Positions 31,457 to 40,140 of a stretch of DNA of 64,000 nt are shown piece by piece. This stretch comes from Carettochelys insculpta (taxonomy: Eukaryota; Chordata; Testudines; Carettochelyidae), in the NCBI RefSeq assembly GCF_033958435.1, contig NC_134138.1, forward strand, positions 271,227,798-271,291,797, read 5' to 3'. Below the pieces are notes generated by a model that saw only the letters and a list, made by a program, of their open reading frames with translations, was not told where the DNA came from and did no database searches. Both the position numbers and the translations under genes were made by a program. The stretch's first letter is position 1; each line of letters opens with the position of its first letter.

Positions 31457-32624
31457 TGCAGCGGTGGGGTGTGTGTGGGGCTGCTGAGGGACGTGCAGGC
31501 TGGCCGCGTGTCTGGGCTGCCGCCTGCACGTTCACTCAGCTTCCTGCACAGGAAGGCAGGGGGCGGGGAGCTTTAAGGGGCCACTCCACGCGGCCACCAT
31601 CGAGCTCAGGGGCTGGAGAGAGCGTCCCTCAACCCCTCAGCTGATGGCCACCATGGAGGACCCCGCTATTTCGATGTTGTGGGATGCGCAACGACTACAC
31701 GTTCCCTACTTCGACGTTGAACGTCGAAGTAGGGCGCTATTCCCATCCCCTCATGGGGTTAGCGACTTCGACATCTCGCCGCCTAACATCGATGTTAACT
31801 TTGAAATAGCGCCCAACACGTGTAGCCATGACGGGCGCTATTTCGAAGTTGGAGCTGCTACTTCGAAGTCGGTGGCACGTGTAGACGCGGCTTACAATTG
31901 CCGCTAGAGCACCGTGTGGCACTCTCTGAGTTGTACGGTACAGTCCTGGCAATCCCCTTTGCCTGAGGCCCTGCCTCCTCCTAGCAAAGTTACCACAGAC
32001 AATAAAGGGGAAGGGATGCAGATTGGAATAAGTGAAGAACACATCAGTGGTCTTCTGACCATTTTGAATGAATTCAAGTCAGCAGGGCCAAATGTTATTC
32101 ACCCCATGGTACTGAAGGAATTAGCTGAAGAAATCTCAGAGATACTGGCAATAATATTTTCAAATTATGGGTAACAGGAGAAGTCCGGGACAACTGGAGA
32201 AAAAGACGGCAAAGGAGGAACCAAGGAAAAATGGATTAGTCATCTTGACTTTAACACTTGAGTTGGTTCTAGAGCAAAGAATAAAACATTTAACATTGTG
32301 AATAGCTGGAGGATGAAAATAATCTCTAGCTGCAGCATGGATTTGCCAAGAACAAATTACACCAACCAGCATGATTTCCTCCTTTGACAGGGTAACTGAC
32401 GTAGTGGATGGGGATTGCAGTGAATATAATATCCTTGGTCTTCAGCAAGGCTTTGGCACACCCCCCACCTCACCTTCTGATACCTCAGCTGGAGAAATGC
32501 AGGCCTGACAGAAATAGCATGGAGTGGATACATAACCAGTTAAACAACAGCAAATGAAAAGTAACTATTAATGGAATAAAGTCAGATTGGAAGGAAGTCT
32601 CAAATGGGGATCCACAGGGATATG

Positions 32625-33316
32625 GTTTGCAGGGCAACACATGGGGGCTGCAAAGGGTCATGTGCGCCCCCCCCAGATGTTGTGGGGTTGGGGGAGAGAA
32701 AGGGGCCACTGTCCACTGGATGGTTTGGGGCAATTGCCTGTGTCTTACACTTTGGGGTGGGTGTTTCAGAGCCCAAGATGGCCCAGGGGACTAGCTGTGG
32801 GCTTGGTGCTGGCAGCAGGGATTGGGCCCACCCTTGCACTCACTGGCAGTGGTGAGAAGTGGGACGACCTGGCATCAGCCTGCTCCATTCCCCCAGTTCC
32901 AAGATGCTTGGCTCAAGGAGGGGGGAGGAGAGAAAGGAGTGGAAATGTCCCCTACTCTCACCAACAGTGGGAAGCAGAACCGGGTGAGTGGGCTGGGGTC
33001 AGGTTGCTCCACTTCCTGCTGGCCTAAACCCCTTGGCTCTGCTTCCTGTTGCCGCTGGTGAGTGTGTGTGTGGGGCCACTAATCCCTTGGGGGGTGGGAA
33101 AGGATGGAGAACGTGGGCAGGGAGGGGATGGGGGCTTGGGAAAAGGGCTGAAGTTGGGGCAGGGCAGGAGAAGAAAGAGGTAGGGTCTGTGGCAGGCTGG
33201 GGCTTTCCAGGGTCCTGCACTCTCTTAGGGATGGAGCTAGGGATAGCGTGAGGAGTCACATGTGAACAGTGTGCCCTCTTTTGTCCTTCCCCAGTTTTGT
33301 TTTACACCTTGAGTAA
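32625..33316. other. about 690 bp unidentified insertion in CR1
   Basis: GC-rich, with GGGTGGGAAAGGATGGAGAA-type G-rich tracts, quite unlike the CR1 on either side. Terminal repeats or target duplications are not evident. It may be a diverged element or a local replacement. Confidence 0.4.
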
Positions 33317-33402
33317 TAACCCGAATATATGTGGACAGAGAATACCAACCAAGTTTGCAGATGACACAAACTGGAAGGGAAGGACTTGCTAATAACTTGG
33401 AG

Positions 33403-33749
33403 AGTAACAAAGAGATAGCTGTGTTAGTCTATATTCTATCAAAAGAAAAAGAACAGTTCAGTAGCACTTTAAAGACTAACAAAATAATTTATTAGGTGAT
33501 GAGCTTTTATGGGACAGACCCACTTCTTCAGACCATAGCCGTACCAGAACAGATTCAATATTTAAGGCACAGAGAACAAAAAATAGTTAAATCGTGGTCA
33601 ACCTTGATAACTATTTTTGGTTCTCTGTGCCTTAAATATTGAGTCTGTTCTGGTCTGGCTATGGTCTGAAGAGGGGGGTCTGTCCCACAAAAGCTCACCT
33701 AATAAATTATTCTGTTAGTCTTTAAAGTGCTACTGGACTCCTTTTTTTT
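33403..33749. mobile_element. inverted tRNA-SINE dimer, 347 bp, perfect 14-bp target duplication
   Basis: The left half is a SINE with its tRNA-like head (AGATAGCTGTGTTAGTCT), an A-rich linker, and body CAGTAGCACTTTAAAGACTA through TTAAGGCACAGAGAAC. After a short centre the body returns inverted, from GGTTCTCTGTGCCTTAAATA to AGTCTTTAAAGTGCTACTGG ACTCC, ending in T8, which is the linker complement. The right arm therefore lacks only the head. CTAATAACTTGGAG occurs at 33389-33402 and 33750-33763, so the whole dimer entered as one unit. Arms are about 150 bp. Confidence 0.92.
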
Positions 33750-34639
33750 CTAATAACTTGGAGGACAGAACTAAAAATCAGAGGGATCTCAAAAAATTGG
33801 AGAACAGGACTACCGACAGCCAATGACATTCAACAAAAATCAATGTAAACCACTGTGCTCTGGGAAGAAAAAGCCAACTGTATAAATACAAAATAGGGAG
33901 AAATGGCTTGGCAACAGCCCGGCCGAGAGGAATCTGAGAATTGCGGTGGATCACAACCTCCACATGAGTCGGCAGTGCAGCGCTGTTGCAAAAAAAGGCA
34001 ATGCAATTTTAGGTCATATGACAAGAGGTAGGTGATGAGAAGTGAGAATACTGCCCTATAGTGTTGGCTAGGCCTCAGCTGGAGTGCTGTGTCCAATTTT
34101 GGTCACCAAACATACAGAAAGGAAATGGACAAACTTGAAAGGATCCTGAGGCGAGTGACAAAGGAGGTCAGAGGGATGAAAAGCAAGCCGTATGAGACAA
34201 GGCTGAAGGAACTGGGTATATCTTGTTTGGAAAAGAGGAGATCAAATCAGTCTTCAGATATTGAAAGGCTGCCATAAAAAAAGATGGACAAAATTTGTCG
34301 TCTTTTGACACAGAAGGGTTTTGCCAAGAGGCAATGGAATCAATCTACAGCCCAGCAAATTTAGATTGAATCTCAGGAAATAAACACCTTGTAAGAACAG
34401 TAGGATGATGGAACGGATGCCTAGGGAGGCTGTGGAAGCTTGTTCACTGGATGTTTTTAAAAGGAAGCTGGAGATCTCTCTTTGATAGATGGTTTAGACA
34501 CAACAAATCCTGAATCTTGGCAAGGGCTTAACAACAGATGACCCTGGCAGTCTCTTCTAACCTTATGATTTTAGGATTCAAAATGAGCTAGTAGCTCCTC
34601 TTATGTAAAACAAAATATGAAAGGCTGGCCACTTCCCTC

Positions 34640-34965
34640 TATTTAAGGCAGAGCGCGGGAAACCTCCAGCCCATGGGCCACACTTGGTTCATCACGGTTA
34701 GCCACTGGTAGGTCACCAGACAGTTTATTTACCTGAGTGTCCTCAAGTACGGAGTCCCATGGCTCCCAGTGGCCTCATTTTACCATTCCTAGCCAATGGG
34801 AGCTGTAGCCTCACCTGTGCAGTGTCCCCCAATTCCCATTGGCTGGAAAAAGTGAAATGTGACCACTGGGAACTGTGAGCAGCCATGCTTGTGGATACTG
34901 AGTTAAATAAACTGCCTTATGGGCTGCCCTGAGCTTATCCTGATAAATTGTGCGTGGCCAACTTT
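34640..34965. mobile_element. hAT-like non-autonomous element (probable)
   Basis: GGAAACCTCCAGCCCATGGG CCACA and the inverted pair CCAATGGGAGCTGTAGC ... CAATTCCCATTGGC are typical of a reptile hAT-type repeat. The ends are degraded and no target duplication was fixed. Confidence 0.5.
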
Positions 34966-35879
34966 ATTTAAAGCTACATGTAATATGGTATATACTATAA
35001 ACACCCCTCCCCTATAAAAGAAGGCTCCCAAAAAGTACAACACAATGCACTACCTAGTGTGTATTGCTCAGTAACAACAAAAACCTCAGAATTTGGCTCA
35101 TTATCTTCAACAGGCAGCACTTTGTGCCACGTGCCGGATTAAACGTGAACAGCTCAGACGGGGCTCGTGGTCCCTATAGAGTTAAGAGAGATTGTTCGTT
35201 GACCCTGTGTTCTAAGAGCAGGTGGATCTGATTTGTTCAGATGTTCCAATGCATCCAGAGCATCCCTGAAGTGCGGCACAGCAAGTACGAAGCTCACCGA
35301 TCCCAACGGATTTGTTACAAAATGTACAGTGGCACACACTGCTCCTGTGGCCCTGTCAATGGAAATTGTGCATGCAAAAGGCAGCCTTTCATTACAGCTC
35401 CTAGAGTAAATTTATTACCAATGCTAACAAATGCCCCTGTTCTACGGAAACGCACACCAGCCCAGCAGCTTGATACCCTGCCAAATTGTTCAAGAAAAAG
35501 AACAGAAAGTAGCCACAAGAAAGGGTGTTCACTTGCACCCATCAGAACTGGAATCAGAATTCTCAGGTCCCCAGTAAAACCTGTCGTTGAATAACGTTAG
35601 GAATGGTTTGATTATCATTAGAAATGACTCAGATGCATTCCCCAACTGATCCCAAACTTAACTTCTGCTGCCGCATGATGGAGATGATTGACAGTTCATC
35701 CTGAAACTCAAAGAAAAATCTAACTGCTCACAGAAGGCAGCAGCCTGCACAGAGGAAGCAAAGACCCAAGTGTGGAGAGCTACCCATTGATAGGTTAAGA
35801 CAGAGATTATATGAAACTCTATCCTCTAACACAGAACCTCAAGGGAACAATAGAAAATTAATAACAAGCTGCTCAATGC
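34966..35879. other. 914 bp, no supported gene
   Basis: A 117-codon plus-strand frame at 35241-35594 has Cys pairs (CSCGPVNGNCAC) but no recognised domain, no clear initiation context and no splice partners. I leave it uncalled. Confidence 0.4.
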
Positions 35880-35919
35880 CCAATTCATAGCTGGTGTCTC
35901 CATTTCCTGTATGTCTATC

Positions 35920-36055
35920 TCCATCTGTTGCTTCTTGTCTCATACTTGGGCTGTATGCTCTTTGGGACAGGAGCCAGCTTGTGTTTTGTGTTTGTACAGC
36001 ACCTTGCACAGCGAGGTCCCGATCCATGGCACAGTAATAATACAAATGGATAATA
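35920..36055 (+). repeat. ancient amniote interspersed repeat fragment
   Basis: GCTCTTTGGGACAGGAGCCA ... TGTTTGTACAGCACCTTGCA resembles the same family as 14640-14725 and is better conserved here. Confidence 0.55.
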
Positions 36056-36104
36056 TAGGAAGACAAGTAGCAAGGTTTGCCTTTCTTTTAAAAGCTGGGT
36101 TTTG

Positions 36105-36302
36105 GTGGAAGGATAGCTTGGTGGTTTGGGTCTGGGCCTGCTAAACTCAGGGTTGTGTGCTCAACTCTTGTGAGGGCTGTTTAGGGATTTGGGCAAAATA
36201 GGGAAGAGGGGAAAGGGTGGTGGTGCTTGGTCCTGCCAAGAGGGCAGGGGACTGGGCTCAATGACCTCCTGAGGCCCCTTCCAGCTGTATGTGATGTGTA
36301 AC
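36105..36302 (+). mobile_element. tRNA-derived SINE with a CR1-like tail
   Basis: GGATAGCTTGGTGGTTTGGG ... GCCTGCTAAACTCAGGGTTG TGTGCTCAA is a tRNA-like head with A- and B-box-like parts. The last part, GGGGACTGGGCTCAATGACC TCCTGAGGCCCCTTCCAGC, is the CR1 3' end, so CR1 enzymes could mobilise it. Confidence 0.75.
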
Positions 36303-36704
36303 ACCCTCTTACCCAGGGGGCACTATTTCCCTCGGGCTTTTGGGCTGACTCTTTGTTTTAGATGCAGGTTTTCAGGTCTTGGAAACCTGCATCCTAAAAC
36401 AAAAAGACTTTAAAATTAGATTAGAAAGGGAGACATCTGAATTGCAATTTATTCTGAAGTTCAACACTTTATGGCTTGGCCTCAATAAATATAGAATTGC
36501 AAGGACTTTTTCCCCGTCTTTGATATTCATAGTGACCTCAGGCAACTCACTTAACAGACACCTGCAGTAAGCAATTTTCTTCCCCCTCTTCCCCGCCTTT
36601 ACCTCCTCCGCCTTCTATCCTGTGTGCTGATTCATCAGTTTTCATTTAATTTTTTTCTACCTTTCTGTTAAATTTTCATTGTACCAGTTTACTTTTAACA
36701 GAAT
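36303..36704. other. 402 bp, no gene
   Basis: No recognised feature. Confidence 0.4.
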
Positions 36705-36832
36705 TTCCAGATCTGAAGAAGTGGGTCTGCCTGACAAAAGCTCATCACCTAATAAATTATTTTGTTAGTCTTTAAAGTGGTACAGGCCTGCTTTTTTGTT
36801 TTGTGAAGATACAGATTAACACAGAGACTTCT
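36705..36832 (-). mobile_element. tRNA-SINE body, single orientation
   Basis: TCTGAAGAAGTGGGTCTGCC TGACAAAAGCTCATCACCTA ATAAATTATTTTGTTAGTC is the complement of the SINE body at 33.4 kb, ending with the linker and part of the head (AACACAGAGACTTCT). It is not dimeric. Confidence 0.8.
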
Positions 36833-36845
36833 CTGTGACTATCCA

Positions 36846-38496
36846 TTGTAGTAGTAGTAGTAGTAGGCATCCTTCAGTCTGCATAGACTATGGATCGCGC
36901 CCTTTAAAGTTTCAATTGAGGACTTCATTTACAGCGTCTATTGTGACTATGAAGACCCACACAAGAGTGACAGTCCTTGCTGCATCTCTTGCAGATGTAG
37001 TGGGTGTCTGGCAAGTCCTTATGGTGCTTTCTGTGCGCTCGCTTCTCCTCTGCTAGCTGTCTGATCTTCATCTCGCCCTTCTGAAGGCCCTTGTGTAACC
37101 CCTGCCTCCATCTGCTGCGGTCGTCTGCTAGTTCGTCCCAGTTGTCCAGCTTGATGTCTACCTCTCTGAGGTCTCTCTTGCAGACATCTTTGTAGTGCAG
37201 TTGGGTGCGTCCGGGAGGTCTTTTGCCAGAGGCTAGCTCACCACACAGGATGTCTTTTGGAATCCTTCCATCATTCATCCTGTGGACGTGGGCAAGCCAG
37301 CGGTGTCGACGCTGCCTGAGAAGGGTGTGGATGGTTGGGATTCCAGCTTGCTCGAGGACGGCGGTGTTGGTCACTCTGTCCTTCCATGATATTCCAAGGA
37401 TGCGCCTGAGGCAACGCAAGTGGAAGACGTTCAGCCTCTTTTCCTGGCGGGCATACAGGGTCCAAGTCTCGCTGCCATAAAAGAGGGTGCTGAGGATGCA
37501 GACTCTGTAGACTTGCATTTTGGTGTGAGCGTACAGCTTGTTGTTATTCCACACTCTCTTGCTGAGTCTGGACAGAGTTGTGGCCGCTTTTCCGATCCTC
37601 CTATTTAGCTCAGTGTCCAACGACAGGGTGTCAGTGATGGTGGACCCGAGGTAAACAAACTCGTGGACGACCTCTAACGTATAGTTGTCATTGCTGATTG
37701 ATGGGGATTCAGCAACATCCTGACCAAGTATGTTTGTCTTCTTTAGGCTGATAGTAAGCCCAAAGTCCTTGCACGCTTTGGAGAACTGATCCAGTAGTTT
37801 TTGAAGCTGGTCTTCTGTGTAACACACTACAGCAGCATCGTCTGTGAACAGCATGTCTCTGATGAGGACTTCCCGCACCTTAGACTTAGCTTTCAGCCTT
37901 GCAAGGTTAAACAGTTTCCCATCAGATCTTGTGTGCAGCAAGATGCCCTCTGTTGAAGATCCTAAGGCATGCTTCAGGAGGAGTGCGAAGAAGATCCCGA
38001 ACAATGTCGGAGCAAGCACGCATCCTTGTTTGACGCCACTCCTGATTCTGAAAGCATCCGATAATGCGCCGTCATATTGGATGGTTCCTCTCATGTCTTC
38101 GTGGAACGACTGGATCATCTTGAGTAACCGTGGAGGACAGCCTATCTTGTGGAGCAGTTTGAACAGACCATCCCTGCTGACCAAGTCAAAGGCCTTGGTC
38201 AGGTCGATGAAGGCTATGTAGAGTGGCTTTCTCTGCTCCCTGCACTTCTCCTGCAGCTGCCTTAGAGAGAAGACCATGTCAACGGTAGACCTCTCTGCGC
38301 GGAATCCGCACTGTGATTCGGGGTACACCCTCTCAGCAATCTTCTGGAGTCTGCCAAGGATGATGCGAGCGAACAGTTTACCAGTGATGCTTAGGAGGGA
38401 GATTCCACGGTAGTTGTTGCAGTCGCTTCTGTCTCCTTTATTCTTATACAACGTTACAATGTTAGCGTTAGGGGACACTTTTTCCTCCCATGACAT
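36846..38496 (-). mobile_element. 5'-truncated non-LTR retrotransposon with (TAC)n tail
   Basis: The element runs from the open reverse transcriptase frame at 38496 down to a (GTA)6-7 run at 36846-36866, which on the minus strand is a (TAC)n 3' tail. It is preceded there by GGCGCGATCCATAGTCTATG CAG. The 5' side stops abruptly inside the coding region, as is typical of incomplete reverse transcription. Confidence 0.85.
36925..38496 (-). CDS. LINE reverse transcriptase, C-terminal 523 codons, open
   Basis: The enzyme copies element RNA into DNA at the insertion site. Visible blocks in order: NNYRGISLLSITGKLFARII (residues 27-46, motif 1), PLYIAFIDLTKAFDLVSRDG (motif A, catalytic Asp), SGVKQGCVLAPTLFGIFF (motif B), MLFTDDAAVVCYTEDQ (motif C: FTDD where FADD is usual, both Asp kept), LTISLKKTNIL (motif D). 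After the polymerase come YGSETWTLYARQEKRL and GELASGKRPPGRTQLHYKD. The protein ends in a Cys/His finger, YICKRCSKDCHSCVGLHSHN. The frame has no stop or frameshift. The endonuclease half is missing because the copy is truncated at about 38.5 kb, so the ATG at 38496 is simply the first one in the fragment. I cannot assign the clade with confidence; RTE-like and related groups share these blocks. Confidence 0.85.
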   Translation of the reverse strand: MSWEEKVSPNANIVTLYKNKGDRSDCNNYRGISLLSITGKLFARIILGRLQKIAERVYPESQCGFRAERSTVDMVFSLRQLQEKCREQRKPLYIAFIDLTKAFDLVSRDGLFKLLHKIGCPPRLLKMIQSFHEDMRGTIQYDGALSDAFRIRSGVKQGCVLAPTLFGIFFALLLKHALGSSTEGILLHTRSDGKLFNLARLKAKSKVREVLIRDMLFTDDAAVVCYTEDQLQKLLDQFSKACKDFGLTISLKKTNILGQDVAESPSISNDNYTLEVVHEFVYLGSTITDTLSLDTELNRRIGKAATTLSRLSKRVWNNNKLYAHTKMQVYRVCILSTLFYGSETWTLYARQEKRLNVFHLRCLRRILGISWKDRVTNTAVLEQAGIPTIHTLLRQRRHRWLAHVHRMNDGRIPKDILCGELASGKRPPGRTQLHYKDVCKRDLREVDIKLDNWDELADDRSRWRQGLHKGLQKGEMKIRQLAEEKRAHRKHHKDLPDTHYICKRCSKDCHSCVGLHSHNRRCK

Positions 38497-39029
38497 TCAG
38501 GAAAGGATTTAAGAACAGCCATTCTTCTACAAAAACAAACAAAAAAACCTGGATTACAAAATGAAACAGCTTGTTTGCAAATTTAAAACTATACAATTTG
38601 GCCTCAGTAAGGATCTATAGTGGTAAACACTCTACAGAAGCAACTTCCCTTCAATGGACATCCACATCTCTCCATCAGCCAGGCTAGGGATCAGCAGGCA
38701 GAGAGCCAAAATTTGACCTTTTGACCTCTACGTATGGTCCGAGTGCTGGTGATACTTTTTAAAATCACTAATAGTCCTACTTACCACAGCTTCATTAATA
38801 AATAAATTAATTTGCAGAGCTTTACTTTTTAGGTGGTGGTTGGTAGCATTAGCTGGTCTTTTGTTAACCCACAGGAGGCCTGGCTTTGAACAAGCTCCCG
38901 GCTGCATGGGGGAGAAAGGTCAAGAGACAAGTCACTTACCATCTCTGTTCCTAAATTTTCCTCTTTGCAAAAGGTACGAAAAAGGAAAAGCTTTTTAGCC
39001 ACATCAACATTTTGAGAGTTCTCCCCTGA
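38497..39029. other. 533 bp, no gene
   Basis: Unique DNA with an A-rich stretch near 38530; nothing recognised. Confidence 0.4.
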
Positions 39030-39465
39030 GGCTACCTCTACACTAGAGAGTTTTGTCGACAAAACTGGGGCTTTCTTGACAAAACTCCCCATAGCATGCA
39101 CATATAAAATGCGTTTTGTTGACAGTAACCCGACAGACAGTGGCACTTTTGTCGACAGCCTTCTGCCTCTCCCCCACGATGCCGAACGCCTTCCTCGACA
39201 GGTTCTGTCAACAAAAAACCCATGCAGACACTCCAGGGGAGCCTCTGTGGACAGACAGGGCTTCCGGGTCCCTGGGCAACACTGTCTGCCGTGTTTGTCA
39301 AGAGAGTGGCCGGGCAGTCAAGCTGCTGTCTGTCGACAGAGCAGATCAACAGAGTGATTTGCTTTCATGTGTGGCTGCAATCTGTTGACAGAAGTTTTGT
39401 CGGAAGGTATCTTCTGACAGTAACTTCTGTCTACAGATCACTGTAGCGTAGGCGTAGGCATAGCC
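39030..39465 (+). mobile_element. GTCGACA-rich MITE, first of an inverted pair
   Basis: It begins GGCTACCTCTACACTAGAGA GTTTTGTCGACAAAAC and continues with many TGTCGACAGA/TCTGTTGACAG units, the same plan as 10940-11392. The right end near GTAGCGTAGGCGTAGGC is degraded. Confidence 0.75.
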
Positions 39466-39688
39466 ATAGAGTCTGAAGGAGAAAGGATGTTATAACTGAT
39501 GGAATTTTCTGTGAGTTTTCCTTCAAAGAAAGGAAAAATTGGCATGCAGTTGAAATCAGAAGGAAAACAGCAACATACAACCTGATATTTAAGACTTTTC
39601 CCGTCTCTCGGCCACAGTACTTTGCAAATCAACTTCACAATACCCTTTTGAAGAAAGTATTTACTATTAGCCTTGTTGTACAAATGGT
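39466..39688. other. 223 bp spacer between inverted MITEs
   Basis: Unique sequence. Confidence 0.4.
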
Positions 39689-40140
39689 CTGGGTCTACAG
39701 TACAACAATCTGTCAGCATAAGTTACTGATCTCTTCTCCCAAAACCTCCGTCAACAGATTGTGGCCACACATGAAAGCAGATCACTCTGTTGATCTGCTC
39801 TATCAACAGAATGGCCAGACTGCCTGGCCAGTATCTCAACAGAAAGGTCAACTGGAAGCACAGCAGACAAGGCTGCCCGGGGACCTAGAAGCCCCGTCTG
39901 TCAGCAAAGATCCTCACCGGAGTGTCCACATGGCTTTTTTGTTGACAGAATCTGTCGAGAAAGGTGTTTTGGCTCATGGGGCAGAGGCAGAAGTCTGTTG
40001 ACAAAAGTGCCACTTTCTGTCAGGTTACCGTCGATAGAATGCATTTTATGCCTGGACGCTCCTGTTTTTTTTGTTTTTTGCCTTTTTTTTTTGACAAAAC
40101 CCCAGTTTTGTCGACAAAACTCTCTAGTGTAGCAGTTGCC
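39689..40140 (-). mobile_element. GTCGACA-rich MITE, second of an inverted pair
   Basis: It ends TTTTGTCGACAAAACTCTCT AGTGTAGCAGTTGCC, the inverse of the start of the 39030 copy. It also shares CACATGAAAGCAGATCACTC TGTTGATC with that copy in opposite orientation. Confidence 0.75.

Larger units (their letters stand above)
27286..31892 (+). mobile_element. two-gene PIF/Harbinger transposon, 4607 bp, both ends present
   Basis: The left end is GGCTACGTTTACACATGAAC and the right end is CACGTGTAGACGCGGCT, imperfect inverted repeats. TAC flanks the element at 27283-27285 and 31893-31895. It carries a transposase gene on + (27615-29058) and a Myb-like gene on - (31456-29559), the two-gene layout that defines vertebrate PIF/Harbinger transposons. 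The two genes converge on the 29.1-29.5 kb stretch, which has poly(A) signals and AT repeats. A solo LTR (30138-30559) sits in the Myb intron, so the native element was about 4.18 kb. Subterminal DNA is full of TTCGACGTTGAACGTCGAAG-like palindromes, probable binding sites for the Myb-like protein. Confidence 0.95.
31893..34575 (+). mobile_element. old CR1-type LINE, broken by two later insertions
   Basis: 31990-32620 codes for EEHISGLLTILNEFKSAGPN then HPMVLKELAEEISEILAIIF, the start of the CR1 reverse transcriptase. It continues to AAGGAAGTCTCAAATGGGGA, before motif B. 33317-33402 gives AAGTTTGCAGATGACACAAA (the FADDT motif). 33764-34570 carries the region after the polymerase and the 3' end (AGTGCTGTGTCCAATTTTGG; CAGTCTCTTCTAACCTTATG). 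The gap at about 32625-33316 and the SINE dimer at 33403-33749 are insertions. Frames are heavily broken. Confidence 0.8.

Noticed and set aside
30530..31576. 348-codon plus-strand frame
   Set aside because: Antisense shadow of Myb-gene exon 1 in GC-rich DNA; no recognisable motif.
35241..35594. 117-codon frame with Cys pairs
   Set aside because: No recognised fold, no splice sites in a fitting arrangement, and a length compatible with chance.
36105..36180. tRNA-like sequence
   Set aside because: It is the head of a SINE; there is no acceptor stem or complete cloverleaf, and it is joined to a CR1-like tail.
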